Shown here: in pieces, positions 17,369-27,097 of the stretch
Layout: each line of letters begins with the position of its first letter
Position numbering within the stretch: the stretch's first letter is position 1
NCBI RefSeq assembly: GCF_000242455.2
Contig: NC_019892.1
Span: 5,590,744-5,654,743 of the forward strand
Source of the DNA: Singulisphaera acidiphila DSM 18658
GTDB lineage: Bacteria > Planctomycetota > Planctomycetia > Isosphaerales > Isosphaeraceae
Direction of reading: 5' to 3'
DNA length: 64,000 nucleotides
Translations under genes and position numbers: made by a program
Notes under the pieces: model-generated
Database searches by the model: none
What the model was told of the DNA's origin: nothing
The model's input: the letters and a program-made list of their open reading frames with translations, nothing else

Positions 17369-20300
17369 GAGATCACCCCGCCGCATTCCTGGAAGAGACC
17401 GAAGCGGCGGGCGATGATTGCTTCGGCCAGGTCGTCGTCGGGCGGGTTGAAGCGGGCGAAGTTGGGCACGGGGCCATAGCGCGAGCTACAGGGCTTGCGG
17501 TGATCCTCCTTGATTTCTTCAATGCTCTCCGAGATCCGTTTCCGTTTGACGACGAAGTCGAACACGGCCTCGCAGGGGAGCAGGTAGGCGTGCGGGGCGC
17601 CGAGCATTTCGGAGAGCAGGTCGGTCAGGAACGTGCGTGCCTTGGTCGAATCGATCCCTTGGAAGTGGCGTTCCTGATCGGGGTCCCCTTTGCTCGAATG
17701 GGTCAGGACGTGGGCCTGATAGCCGCCTCTGAGGTCTTGTCCGGGGGTGAGGTTGAAGACGACGGCATCGAGGAAGCCGGCGAAGAAGTCCTTCGGCCTG
17801 GTCTTGTCGCGGGTTACGCACGTCAGTGAGCCGGGCAGGTTCGCCGAGACCAGTTCGGTTCGACCGTGGATCTCGACGCGGACAGGCTGAGTTGAGCCGT
17901 CGGGACCGGGCAGGGGGACGTCGAGCGAGATCGGGTCGCGGAGCGCGTCGACCCGCTCGTTCTCCGAGGCCCGGCCGAACTGCTGAATTCGGAATGGGCC
18001 CTGGTTGAGGAGACCGCGGTGGGTCGCGCCACTGTGCCAGGCGCCGAGGCAGGCGAGATGGCGCTGGCGGTCGGACTCGCGGAAGAGGCCGACAGGCATC
18101 AGGCCGGACCGCGCCAGGACCTCGGCCCGGGGGAGGTACATGGCCTCCAGCAAGGCCGGCGAGAGTTTTCCCGACGGGTGTTGAAGGCCATCCTGAAAGA
18201 CGCTGCGGAGCAGGGTCGTCTGGTCGCGTGTCGTGGTGGCGAACGGCTCGTCCGCACGGTCGGCCGCGCCGTCGCCTTCGTTCTCACGGATCCTGAGCCT
18301 GAGCCGCGCCCAACTCTGAAGCGGGCATTCGAGGAACTGGCGAATTTCGCGGAGCGAGACCTGGATCAGCCGGTCCTGAGGCTTGGATGTCTTCGGTTGA
18401 TAGGGGGGGCAGAGGCCGAGCCAGTCGCGATAGGGACCTTCGAGCCGCCAGATCGCCTCGGGAGTCATCGTCGCGGCGGGGCCGCTGTGTGCCCGGAACG
18501 ACGGCCGGAGCCTGCGCGCTTGCGCTTCCCGTTGGGCGGCGGTGGACGGGACAGGGGCCGTGAACAGGTCGAGGTTCTCGAAGCGCCGGAGCGGCTCTTT
18601 GCGAATCCAGGCGGCGGCCTCGGTTTCGACTCGCTCGTCGCGTCCGAGGTGGTGGAGCAGCTCGTGGATCACGGAGGAGGGTTCGAGGGATTCGCCGGTC
18701 TGGGCGTCCCGGGCGACGTACGAGAGATAGAGCCGGTCGTGGGTCGAGGTGACGGTCTCGAGGAAGAGGTAGCGGTCACGCTCGCGAGGGCTGATATCGC
18801 CGGTCTGGCGCTGGGCGTGAGCGAGCAGGTCGAGGGGGTCGGGACCGTCGGCCGCTGGGAAGCACCCTTCGCCCAGGCCGCAGACGAACGCCACCCGAAA
18901 CGGCAGCGCCCGCATTTCCAGCAAAGGGGCGATCGCCACGCCGTCGGCCAGATAGTGTCCGCGCGCGTCGGTCAGGCCCTCCACCGCTTCGCGAAGGCAT
19001 TCGCAGGCGACCCGATAGCCGACGACCGCGCCGTTCAGGTCGAGCCGCTTCAGCCCGGTCGCCTCGCGGAGGCAGGACGCCAGGGCGCGCTGTTCGACTT
19101 CGGAGTCGCCCGCGAGGTAGGCGGAGAACAACTTGGCGAAAAAGGCTGACCACTCGGTGAAGGTCAGCCGGGCCGTCCGGGCGAACCGGGCATCGGCGAC
19201 CAGCGAGCGCACGAGCAGGAGCAGCCGCGCTGCGTCGGCCTGGGTTTCGACCGGCTCATCGTGGGGGAGCCATTCGGAATCGCCGAGGCGGAAGCCGCGA
19301 TCGTCGCCGCACCGAGGCCCCGTCATGAACCCGCCCAGCACGAGCCGGCGCAGACCTTGGTCCCAGTGGAAGAGGTCGCGGTCGATGTACGTCTCTTCAT
19401 GGTCGAGCCGGTCGGCCCCGTGCACGATCTCGAGCTGCTGGCACCAGGTGCGCCAGCGGTCGGCGTCCGCCCCGGGGAACTTCGCCTGCACGGCCGGGTG
19501 GGTGAGCAACGGCAGAAGCTGGGGGCGGGTGAACTCGCCGAACGGCAGATCGAGGAGCCGGAGGACCGCCTCGACCATGCGGCACTCCCCGGCCAGCGGC
19601 AGGTCGATCATCGTCGCTGGGATTTCGTAGAGCTCCTCAAACGCAGCGCGCAGGTGGGCCTGGTAGCTCTGGCGGTTCCGGGAGTCGGCAATCAGGACCG
19701 CGATGTCGCGGAACCGGAGTCGGTCGGGCGAGGTCCCTTGCCGGAAGTCGTCCTCGCGGACCAGGCGCCAGATTTCACCGGCGATCACCTCCGCCTCGCG
19801 ACGGATGCCCGGGCAGGCGAGTACGGTGAGGCTGGCGTCGGGTGCGAGGGGACTGGCTGCGGCGTTCGATCCTTGGAGGATCGCCTTTTGGAGCTGCCCC
19901 AGCGCCGTTTCCGGTGCGGACTCGACGAACTCGGTGCGGACACTCATTCCGGGGAGGCCGGCGAGCATCTTGGAGAACTCCGCCCCGGGACGCCCCCAGG
20001 CGCGAACCAGGTCGTGCCCCTCTGCGCTGGCCTTCGCTGAGCGTTCGGTGAAGGCACGGCAGGAGGTGGGGACGTAGACGTGGACCTCGGAGGATTGCCC
20101 GAGGTGTTCGAGCATCTCGCGCAAGCCGGTCCAGATGTAAGAGAATCCGAAAATATGGACCAAGGGGGGCGGTCGGTAGCCGTCGAGCGACTTGAGTTGC
20201 CCGAACAGTTCCGGAGGGAGGATCAAGTGGTCGCCCCCTTTGGCGCGGGCCTGGCTGAGAGTCCCCCCGTCGCCGACGAGCCGGGTCCAGAGGTCGCGCT

Positions 20301-20823
20301 GCCACCCTTCGGTTTCGGCGAGCGGTCCTTCGCCCAGGTCGGTGGCGCCTTGGGCCCAGGTGCGGAGGAGATCGGGGCGGGCGTCTCCATACTGCCGGGC
20401 GAGCTGAGCCAGCCGGGTCGCGAGCTGAAACTGACGGAGGTCACGCGCTGCGGCATCGTCGCCGGCCGCGTCGAGGTAGGTCCGCACGGGGCCGGGGAGC
20501 GGCCGACCGGCTTCGGTCCCCGCGCCAAGGATCTCGAGAAAGAGCGCCCGCAAGGAGGCCCGATCGAGCAGCCGCATGGGGGGATTCGCGGGGGGCAGGA
20601 GGGTCGCCAGGAATTGCTCGGTCACCTGGAACGACAGCCCGGCGGCGATCCCGGCCCTGCGCGCCACCTCGTATTTCAGGTAGGTCGCGATTTGCGGGTT
20701 CGGGACGACGATCGGCGGCCGTTCGAACAGGCCGGCCGCCGGGTTGCGCTCCGCAGTATCAAGGTTCCCGGACAGCCGTTCGGCCAACCGTTCGAGGTGA
20801 TTGGAGTACCAGACACGAATCAT
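17365..20823 (-). CDS. recC: RecC-type exodeoxyribonuclease V gamma subunit
   Basis: 1152 residues. The N-terminus (MIRVWYSNHLERLAERLSG, then PIVVPNPQIATYLKYEVA) is characteristic of RecC, an inactive SF1-like subunit that splits the DNA and scans for Chi. LLPLLTHPAVQAKF and RVAFVCGLGEGCFPA are further RecC-like stretches. It is the first gene of the leftward repair run; a GGAG lies 11 bases upstream of the ATG. Chi recognition residues cannot be judged by eye. Confidence 0.88.
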   Translation of the reverse strand: MIRVWYSNHLERLAERLSGNLDTAERNPAAGLFERPPIVVPNPQIATYLKYEVARRAGIAAGLSFQVTEQFLATLLPPANPPMRLLDRASLRALFLEILGAGTEAGRPLPGPVRTYLDAAGDDAAARDLRQFQLATRLAQLARQYGDARPDLLRTWAQGATDLGEGPLAETEGWQRDLWTRLVGDGGTLSQARAKGGDHLILPPELFGQLKSLDGYRPPPLVHIFGFSYIWTGLREMLEHLGQSSEVHVYVPTSCRAFTERSAKASAEGHDLVRAWGRPGAEFSKMLAGLPGMSVRTEFVESAPETALGQLQKAILQGSNAAASPLAPDASLTVLACPGIRREAEVIAGEIWRLVREDDFRQGTSPDRLRFRDIAVLIADSRNRQSYQAHLRAAFEELYEIPATMIDLPLAGECRMVEAVLRLLDLPFGEFTRPQLLPLLTHPAVQAKFPGADADRWRTWCQQLEIVHGADRLDHEETYIDRDLFHWDQGLRRLVLGGFMTGPRCGDDRGFRLGDSEWLPHDEPVETQADAARLLLLVRSLVADARFARTARLTFTEWSAFFAKLFSAYLAGDSEVEQRALASCLREATGLKRLDLNGAVVGYRVACECLREAVEGLTDARGHYLADGVAIAPLLEMRALPFRVAFVCGLGEGCFPAADGPDPLDLLAHAQRQTGDISPRERDRYLFLETVTSTHDRLYLSYVARDAQTGESLEPSSVIHELLHHLGRDERVETEAAAWIRKEPLRRFENLDLFTAPVPSTAAQREAQARRLRPSFRAHSGPAATMTPEAIWRLEGPYRDWLGLCPPYQPKTSKPQDRLIQVSLREIRQFLECPLQSWARLRLRIRENEGDGAADRADEPFATTTRDQTTLLRSVFQDGLQHPSGKLSPALLEAMYLPRAEVLARSGLMPVGLFRESDRQRHLACLGAWHSGATHRGLLNQGPFRIQQFGRASENERVDALRDPISLDVPLPGPDGSTQPVRVEIHGRTELVSANLPGSLTCVTRDKTRPKDFFAGFLDAVVFNLTPGQDLRGGYQAHVLTHSSKGDPDQERHFQGIDSTKARTFLTDLLSEMLGAPHAYLLPCEAVFDFVVKRKRISESIEEIKEDHRKPCSSRYGPVPNFARFNPPDDDLAEAIIARRFGLFQECGGVIS

Positions 20824-21020
20824 CGATACGAAAACTCCAAAATCGCGCGGGCCCGTGCTCCACCATAAAAGAGGGGACCGTCATCGTTCCTTCGGGGATT
20901 TCCCGACACCATCACCCCGGGGCCCAACGTCGTCGTGAAGAATCGTCGACACGGTTTGCTCGGCTCGTATCACTGACAGCGGTTTTCGTTCGTATGGCAC
21001 ACAAGCAAGAGGATCGTCAG

Positions 21021-21164
21021 TGGGTGGCCCGGACAACTTGTTGCCCGTGGTGGCGCAGCCACAAGAGGTTCTCGAAAAGCCCCGTCGTCGAGCCGACGGC
21101 CTCAGCCCGCGCAACGCCTCTTGTCGCTGCGCGACCACGGACAACAAGTTGTCCGGGCCACCCA
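21021..21164. repeat. Long inverted repeat (48-bp arms)
   Basis: The arms 21021-21068 and 21117-21164 match at all but about three positions and enclose a 48-base spacer. This palindrome is unrelated in sequence to the one at 1188 and 13815. It sits upstream of recC, between divergent genes. Short frames across it are only shadows. The rest of the gap 20824-21501 holds no recognisable gene. Confidence 0.85.
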
Positions 21165-21501
21165 AGAAGGCTTCCGGGTCTTCGAGTCCAGTGGGTAGCC
21201 GAGCTTAAGAGGACCTACTTCTGCTCCATGATTTCCGTGCGCGACTCGCAAAGGAATCCGCTCTAATATACACGATCGGGTCGTTGGTCTCTGTTTCACG
21301 TGGCAACCGTCCCGTATCCGGGGGCTTTGCTTGCTTGATTCTTGGGCGAGGGGGCCGCTCGTCAATGGCAGGGAGCTTGACGACCAGGGCCAGGGGGAGG
21401 TTGATCTCGGCCGATCTCTAAGTTTGGCTTGCAAGGAATCCCGAATTCGTTATGTATAGCACGTGAGCGAACTCTTCTGATTAAGCGTGAGGGTAAGTGG
21501 C

Positions 21502-21702
21502 ATGTACCGAGCGAATTGGCTGCTCCTCGGCCTGTCCCTCCTTGGTTCGATCGGGATGATTGCCTCGGCGAGCTCGCTGAAGGGCAACCCTCTCGGGGAT
21601 TGGGTCGAATCCTTCCTGATCATCGCCGCGCTAACGGCCGCCATCTTTGCGGGCCAACTCCAACTCACCGGAACGACCGGTCGGTCGTTACCGGATTCTT
21701 AA
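21502..21702 (+). CDS. Small two-helix membrane protein
   Basis: 66 residues from the ATG at 21502. Two hydrophobic helices are visible (residues about 5-22, LLLGLSLLGSIGMIASAS, and about 37-55, FLIIAALTAAIFAGQLQL). No family is recognised. The gene stands alone, with a repeat just after it. The composition fits a real membrane protein better than a random frame, but support is moderate. Confidence 0.45.
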   Translation: MYRANWLLLGLSLLGSIGMIASASSLKGNPLGDWVESFLIIAALTAAIFAGQLQLTGTTGRSLPDS

Positions 21703-21812
21703 AGCCGTTTTTCGTGGCGATTGCCCAGAGCAGGCAGGCGGAACCTTGGGAGCGGACTTCGGTTCATCCCCAACGGGGCGTCGTTCCCACCAAGTCAGGA
21801 CCTCGCTACGTA

Positions 21813-21886
21813 TTGCAGCCCCGGAAGGGCGACCGTCAGAGCCAGCCTCAGGCTCTTGCTTGACGGTCATCCTTCCGGGGCTGCAA
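21813..21886. repeat. Gene-end hairpin repeat, full copy
   Basis: 26-bp arms (21813-21838 and 21861-21886) differ at two positions; the spacer carries its own small hairpin (gagcc...ggctc). A half copy (right arm) is at 57498-57527 and a degraded copy at 62442-62493, each right after a gene. The three look like one dispersed family placed at 3' ends. Confidence 0.8.
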
Positions 21887-21994
21887 AGAATCTTTACTTG
21901 AGTTTTTCTTGTTTTCAGAGGGCTCGCCTCGGGAGCCAGCCTGCCCAGCAGGACAATCTGGCCTCCAACTCGAAGTGAGAGCCTCTTGCTTGAA

Positions 21995-22435
21995 TTAGGC
22001 CGTCACTCCTTCGCGTTCCAGCCGTTCCAGCTCGGCGTGGCTCCGGTCCATTCTGTCGAACGTGCCCTGGTCAAGGGATCGGGGATGGCTGAAGCGATCG
22101 CGCAGTTCGTTCGCGGCCACTTTGGACGCCTCTTTGATGTTGAGGCGGTTGTCCGGTGTCGCAAGGTTGGCTGCGACCGCCCCCAGTTCGGTTCCCCCGG
22201 AGCCACCCGGCCCGAGTGCGATCCCACTGAGCGTGCACATGCTCCGGAATTTATCTTCGCCCACGAGGTTGTGGATCGCAGCGAGCGACACCGCAAAATC
22301 CTGGCGATGTTTTAGATATTCTTTCTTTTTTCGACCACTGGCCTGATGCGAAGACTCTGTATGTTCAGCGGATCCTCCCGGATGGTCCATGTTCGGCATT
22401 CCCTGTCGTTTGGGCGTTTGAGGATGGTCCGTCAC
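21995..22435 (-). CDS. Hypothetical soluble helical protein
   Basis: 146 residues, with a GTG at the longest start; an ATG at 22399 is an alternative. The first 40 residues are polar and probably disordered. The rest is helical and charged (QDFAVSLAAIHNLVGEDKF, KEASKVAANELRDRF, RMDRSHAELERLEREG). There is no signal peptide or membrane segment. No family was recognised. It stands alone between a repeat and a toxin-antitoxin pair. Confidence 0.5.
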   Translation of the reverse strand: MTDHPQTPKRQGMPNMDHPGGSAEHTESSHQASGRKKKEYLKHRQDFAVSLAAIHNLVGEDKFRSMCTLSGIALGPGGSGGTELGAVAANLATPDNRLNIKEASKVAANELRDRFSHPRSLDQGTFDRMDRSHAELERLEREGVTA

Positions 22436-22692
22436 CTTGTCTCAGCGGCAAGGCTTCGATTTGGTTTGAGAGTGATGACGCGGTCAATTATAGGGGATTA
22501 TTTCCCGTTGTCCCAGCCGACAATCCGTGCCCGAGCAAGGTCGACGGGATGGAAGGGAAGGCGGTCTCCCCGGCAACTCAAACGGTCAAAAGCCGCCGAA
22601 GCCAATCCCAGGCCGCTTTGGGGCAGAGCCACTCGACTTGCTGCCTATAATGCCGTAAACTGTCTCAAGGTAAGCCGTTTCGGAGCGATGGC

Positions 22693-22965
22693 ATGACCCA
22701 GAGCGAATTCAATCATTTGCTGGACAGCATCAATGTGCTGTCGCCTGAGCAGATCCAACTGCTCCGCCGCGAGTTGGATAGCCGGCTCGCGGCTACGACA
22801 CCAGCACCGGCAGGGCATGAAGAGCTGCAACAGCGGTTGCTTGCCGCCGGTTTGCTGAGTGAGATCAAGCCGCCGATCACGGATTTGACGGCGTACCGAA
22901 ATCGCAGGGCGGTCCCGATCCAGGGCGAACCGTTATCGGAAACCGTCATTCGCGAGCGTCGTTAA
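22693..22965 (+). CDS. Antitoxin partner of the PIN toxin
   Basis: 90 residues. A helical N-terminus (FNHLLDSINVLSPEQIQLL, RRELDSRLA) is followed by a disordered basic C-terminal tail ending SETVIRERR, the usual shape of an antitoxin that wraps its toxin. It ends two bases before the GTG of a PIN-domain gene, the standard order for such pairs. The DNA-binding fold is not clear from the sequence. Confidence 0.7.
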   Translation: MTQSEFNHLLDSINVLSPEQIQLLRRELDSRLAATTPAPAGHEELQQRLLAAGLLSEIKPPITDLTAYRNRRAVPIQGEPLSETVIRERR

Positions 22966-22967
22966 CG

Positions 22968-23417
22968 GTGCCGATCTATTTTCTGGACACCAGTGCCCTT
23001 GTCAAACGCTACGTCGATGAGGTCGGCACCGGCTGGGTGCAAGCTCTGACGCATCCTGGCGCCGGGCATACCCATTTCCTCGCCAGGATCACGCAGGCGG
23101 AAATGGTGTCGGCAGTGACACGTCGGGAGCGTGGCGGGCACATTGCCCCGGCGGATGCGGTGACGGCCCTGGCTGATTTTCAATTCGATTTTGCCCGGCA
23201 ATATCTCGTCGTCGAGATTTCCGCAGGGCTGGTGGCCCATGCCACCTCGCTGGCGAGGCGGTATGCCTTGCGGGGCTACGATGCCGTGCAACTGGCCGCT
23301 GCCCTTGAAGTGCAGGACAACGCGTCCGGCCTGGTGCTACTTTCCGCCGATGGCGATCTCAACGCCGCTGCGATCGCCGAGGGGGTGGCGGTAGAGAATC
23401 CCAATTTTCATTCGTAG
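22968..23417 (+). CDS. VapC-like PIN-domain ribonuclease toxin
   Basis: 149 residues from a GTG. The four acidic PIN positions are visible: D in YFLDTSALVKRY, E in TQAEMVSAV, D in RGYDAVQLAAAL and D in LLSADGDLNAAA. Such enzymes cut RNA, often tRNA, when released from the antitoxin encoded directly upstream. The pair probably controls its own promoter in the gap before 22693, though no operator was identified. Confidence 0.85.
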   Translation: MPIYFLDTSALVKRYVDEVGTGWVQALTHPGAGHTHFLARITQAEMVSAVTRRERGGHIAPADAVTALADFQFDFARQYLVVEISAGLVAHATSLARRYALRGYDAVQLAAALEVQDNASGLVLLSADGDLNAAAIAEGVAVENPNFHS

Positions 23418-23926
23418 GGAAGTATGTGAACGAATGTAAATTGGAACGTCAGGTTGCTGCTCACTTGGATTCCTGGGGCCTTGATGACGCGGGCTGTTCG
23501 TCTTGGCAGCAGAGTAATTCCAAAAATGACCCGTTCAAGATTGTCGTCGGGTCTTTCAGAAATGATCGAATTTATGGAGATAGCATTTAGTGTTATTCCA
23601 AAGATCAGGTCAGAGACCCAGCGACCAGCACCGTTGCCGATACGAATGGCAATAGAATCGCCTAAGCCAGACGGGGCCATGAGGTTGCATTGAATTTTGC
23701 CCGTCCCCTTGCATGATCGCGCGTCTCCGCGAAAATAGACGATGATGATGGAGAGGTTGTTGATCGCGGGCCGCAGGATGGGTGGGCTTCTTGAGAAGGG
23801 AACCCTGACTTGCAGGGGCGGATCGATTCCTTACCCCTTGTGGTTTCGGCCGAGTCAGCCGCCGTCGAAGAGAAAGAACGAACCCCTCCCATGAGCCGGA
23901 GAGGCGGGACATCGGAGGAGGGGTGA
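23418..23926. other. Gap with no supported gene
   Basis: A 90-codon leftward frame (23680-23408) is open, but its product is not recognised and it has no good start. The second half is ordinary GC-rich sequence ahead of the MgtC/DUF4010 gene, which has a GGAGGAGGGG ribosome-binding site. Confidence 0.4.
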
Positions 23927-25240
23927 ATGGGTGATCACAGCGGCGTGGCGTCGGCACTGCAAACGGCGACTTCCTGGCCGTTTACTCTGGTTCTGAGCCG
24001 GCTCGGCCTGGCCGTCGCCATTGGTGTGTTCGTTGGTCTGGAGCGCGAACACAGCGGGAAGGCGGGGGTCCGGACGTTTTCGCTGACCGCCTTGCTCGGA
24101 TGTTTGGCGGGGCTTTCGGGCGAACTCCTGACCATGACCGCGATGGGCTTCGTCGCAATCCTCGTCGTGCTCATGAACTGGCGGCGGATGGCGACGAGCG
24201 GCAAGCTGGCCATGACGACCTCGGTGGCCCTGATGGTCGTGGCCTTTTGCAGCGTTCTTTGTGGCCAGGGGCATGTCTTTACGCCGGTTGCCGGGGGTGT
24301 GACGACGGCGGCGCTGTTGGCATGGAAGGAGCCGATCTCGGGGTTCGTTCACATTCTCACCGTCAAGGAACTGCGGGCGGCCATCCTCCTGGCGATCCTC
24401 AGCTTCGTCATCCTCCCCGTCTTGCCGGCCCACCCGGTCGATCCCTGGGGTCTGGTCGAGCCCCAATCGAACTGGGCCAGCGTCGTCCTGATCGCGGCGA
24501 TCGCGTTCGTCAACTACATCCTGCTGCGGATCCTCGGTCCCCGAGGGATGGAGATCACCGCCTTTTTCGGCGGGCTTGTCAATAGCCGGAAGGTGATTGT
24601 CGAGATGATCACCCGGCTGAAGGAGGGGGGGCCGGCCCTGCTCCCGGTCGCCTATCGCGGGATCATGCTGGCGACGGGGGCCATGGCCCTCCGCAATGGC
24701 GCGATCGTGGCCATCCTGGCGCCTCGGGCTGCGGCGCATTGCATCGCGTCGCTCGGGTTGATGCTGCTGGCGAGCGTTGCGTTACTGCGGCGATCGGTCG
24801 ATCCGCCGGACTCGGGCCCGGTGGAACCGTTGGCCCTGGAGTCTCCGTTCAAGCTTTCGGCGGCCCTCACGTTCGGCCTCGTCTTCCTCGGCCTCAACGT
24901 CGTCGGTGCCCTGGCGCAGCGGACCTTCGGCCCGGCGAGCTTCTATTTCGTGAGCGCGGCCGGCGGCCTGCTCTCGAGCGCATCGTCGATCGCGTCGGCG
25001 GCCACGCTGATCGGCAAGAACGAAGTGCCGGTGGCGACGGGGGTGAATGGCGTCGTCCTGTCGAGCATCACGAGCATCCTGATCAATATTCCGCTCATCC
25101 GAAAGATGTCCGTGACCCCCTCGTTCCGGCACCAGACCACCCTGGCCCTGATCGTCGTGGCACTCGCCGGCCTGCTTGGCGTCGTGGTGAATGACGCGGT
25201 CTTCCCGCTGATTCCCAGGCTCCTCGCCAGGCGGTTTTAG
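23927..25240 (+). CDS. MgtC/SapB-DUF4010 family membrane protein
   Basis: 437 residues, almost entirely membrane helices (about 12). The N-terminal part carries the MgtC-like segment GVFVGLEREHSGKAGVRTFS with its R/E pattern. The rest matches the DUF4010 layout, with FFGGLVNSRKVIVEMITR and SAAGGLLSSASSIASAATL. Such proteins are found in the inner membrane; a role in ion balance is suspected but not established. The gene stands alone. Confidence 0.75.
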   Translation: MGDHSGVASALQTATSWPFTLVLSRLGLAVAIGVFVGLEREHSGKAGVRTFSLTALLGCLAGLSGELLTMTAMGFVAILVVLMNWRRMATSGKLAMTTSVALMVVAFCSVLCGQGHVFTPVAGGVTTAALLAWKEPISGFVHILTVKELRAAILLAILSFVILPVLPAHPVDPWGLVEPQSNWASVVLIAAIAFVNYILLRILGPRGMEITAFFGGLVNSRKVIVEMITRLKEGGPALLPVAYRGIMLATGAMALRNGAIVAILAPRAAAHCIASLGLMLLASVALLRRSVDPPDSGPVEPLALESPFKLSAALTFGLVFLGLNVVGALAQRTFGPASFYFVSAAGGLLSSASSIASAATLIGKNEVPVATGVNGVVLSSITSILINIPLIRKMSVTPSFRHQTTLALIVVALAGLLGVVVNDAVFPLIPRLLARRF

Positions 25241-25423
25241 GCGGCTGATCCCCCGAAGGAGCCGAAACGTACAGGTGCAAGGGCCTCGCGTCGATGAAAC
25301 CGGTCTTGCCCTGCCACTGAGACGCGACCGTATTGCAAGCCGGTTGATTGGCTCTTGGGGAGCCTCGTTTTGCATGGGAGCCGGGCGATTAGGCAGCGGA
25401 GGCAGGTGCGTCGCCGGCCTGGA

Positions 25424-25894
25424 TCAATAGGCGTCCGCATTGTTACGGTATTGCTCGAACAGGTCAAAGGCCTCTGCCTTGAGGCTCGCCTCGCCGGGCA
25501 AGACGGGCGTGGCAACCCAAGGTCGGTCGGCAGCATAAAGGCACTGACGCGACATCGAGTCAGCTCGCACAGCGATGGAGTCAAACTGGCGGACTAGCTT
25601 GGAGTGAACCTCCTCGCGTTTTTTGGTCAAGGTGGCTTCGTCGAGTCCTTTACCGTAGTACGTCGAGTGGCAGCACCCGCACCAGGCGGACCTTGAATGA
25701 GAACAGGATCGGAAGTTGGCCGCGTGTTCTCTCGCTCTGGTTCCGATGGCTGCGAGGATTCGTGCTCGTTTCCAGAGTTGTGCCCCTCGGCCAATGGACC
25801 GATTGAGGGTTGTCAAGGCTGCGAGTGACACGGCAAGCGTTGCGATCAAGATCATCAGCATCCGCATTGAGAGCCGCATGCGGGGAAGCTTCAT
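25424..25894 (-). CDS. Membrane-anchored protein of the 'LRTLM' type
   Basis: 156 residues. The start MKLPRMRLSMRMLMILIATL gives a basic patch and one membrane helix (to about residue 30). The rest is soluble, with a Cys-containing loop (AWCGCCHSTYYG) and a helical C-terminus. It belongs with the other small proteins in this window that share this N-terminus. Function unknown. Confidence 0.6.
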   Translation of the reverse strand: MKLPRMRLSMRMLMILIATLAVSLAALTTLNRSIGRGAQLWKRARILAAIGTRAREHAANFRSCSHSRSAWCGCCHSTYYGKGLDEATLTKKREEVHSKLVRQFDSIAVRADSMSRQCLYAADRPWVATPVLPGEASLKAEAFDLFEQYRNNADAY

Positions 25895-26351
25895 GGCTTC
25901 GATACCCTCAGTTTAGGGATTCACAACTGCTGATTTGCCTGTTCGACGAGAATCGTTCGGGACGATGACATTCCGGACTTCAACATGCCTGTCGAGTCTC
26001 TCCAGGCGATCATGGCCCAACGCAAGGTATGAGGGGCAGCCTGAGTCACAAATTCCGTCTCGGGCGGCTTGGGACGAGAATCGAGGGATTGACGTTCGTG
26101 CTTGTCGTTCTGATGTGATGTCGTTAGTGTGTAGAGATTGGGAGATTCTTGTATCGGAATTATTTAACATTTGTGTGGTGCGTTTTTCATGGATAGCCCC
26201 TCCCAATCGATCACGTAGTACTTGCCGTATTCCCGTCGATATCTACGTAACGGTCGCATTTTTGTTATCATACCCTGACATGTCCCCTGGAAGTCATCCG
26301 CGAGTCTGAGAGTTCGCTCGCGGGTATTCACGTACTGCAAGGGGGTTGCCC
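25895..26351. other. Divergent gap with no supported gene
   Basis: It lies between a leftward and a rightward small membrane protein gene. Short frames are open on both strands, but none has recognisable content or a good ribosome-binding site. The last 120 bases are more AT-rich and may hold the promoter of the gene at 26352. Confidence 0.4.
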
Positions 26352-26609
26352 ATGCGACGGCCCTGGTTAAGGATCACCACGAGACGACTCATGTGTGCGA
26401 TCGCCGTCGTCGCAATCGTTTTGGGGTGGTTGGTCACTCGGCCATATCCCACGATGGGGTTTTGGTCGGCAGCCTGTTATGTCGTATGGTCAGACGGATC
26501 GGTAACTCTGGAAAATGGCCCAAACACTCTGAATTTCCGAGGGAACAATTGGTTAGTGATTGTGGATTGGCCTGATGGGAGAACGCGTTACTACCTCGCC
26601 TTGCGATAA
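26352..26609 (+). CDS. Small single-helix membrane protein
   Basis: 85 residues from the ATG at 26352, six bases after an AAGGGGG. It has the same plan as the 'LRTLM' proteins: a basic patch with RITTRRLMCAIAVVAIVLGW, one helix, then a short outside domain of beta character (SDGSVTLENGPNTLNFRGNN, VDWPDGRTRYYLAL). Function unknown. Confidence 0.6.
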   Translation: MRRPWLRITTRRLMCAIAVVAIVLGWLVTRPYPTMGFWSAACYVVWSDGSVTLENGPNTLNFRGNNWLVIVDWPDGRTRYYLALR

Positions 26610-26785
26610 TTCCGAAAGTATCCTGTTGAACTGCATGGCATGCGATCTTGCCAGGAGAAAGCAACGAAGCCGACAGAAACGGCCGTCGGCGATCCTGCTC
26701 ATCCCGGCCTTCTTCTGCCGGGCTGTGTGGAGACTCCGTGGTCTGAACGAGCCGTGGGGGGGATCCCGAATCATACGGCTGTCCC

Positions 26786-27097
26786 TCACTCCGGCACGGG
26801 CGGGTCTGGGGCTATGGGTAGCCAGGGATAGTGGGAGGCTCGCTCGTACTTGGCACGCATGGCTGCGAAATATTTGGCTCTCTTCCGACAGGTCGTGGCC
26901 CCTGATGCGGTTCGACTTTGGGCGATACCATCGCGGTTCAGGTTTTCGTACAAACTAAATCGATACGCTTTGACTTCATATTGCTCGGCGAGATGGCGCG
27001 TTCGGCTCGGGTTGACGTACCAGCAAACGGCCGCCGATACCGCCACCAGTGCGATCATCCACCGTAGGGTAAAATTCCGTTTTGCAGGAATGCTCAT
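26786..27097 (-). CDS. Membrane-anchored small protein
   Basis: 103 residues. The start at 27097 (MSIPAKRNFTLRWMIALVAV) overlaps the upstream stop codon as ATGA and gives the same basic-patch-plus-helix start as its relatives in this window. The rest is charged and helical (RKRAKYFAAMRAKYERASH), ending in a Pro-rich tail. A longer frame to 27205 lies inside the upstream gene and is not preferred. Confidence 0.6.
   Translation of the reverse strand: MSIPAKRNFTLRWMIALVAVSAAVCWYVNPSRTRHLAEQYEVKAYRFSLYENLNRDGIAQSRTASGATTCRKRAKYFAAMRAKYERASHYPWLPIAPDPPVPE

Noticed and set aside
20881..21208. Short frames across the 48-bp palindrome
   Set aside because: The same peptide pieces come from both arms in opposite directions, which is expected for an inverted repeat and not for genes.
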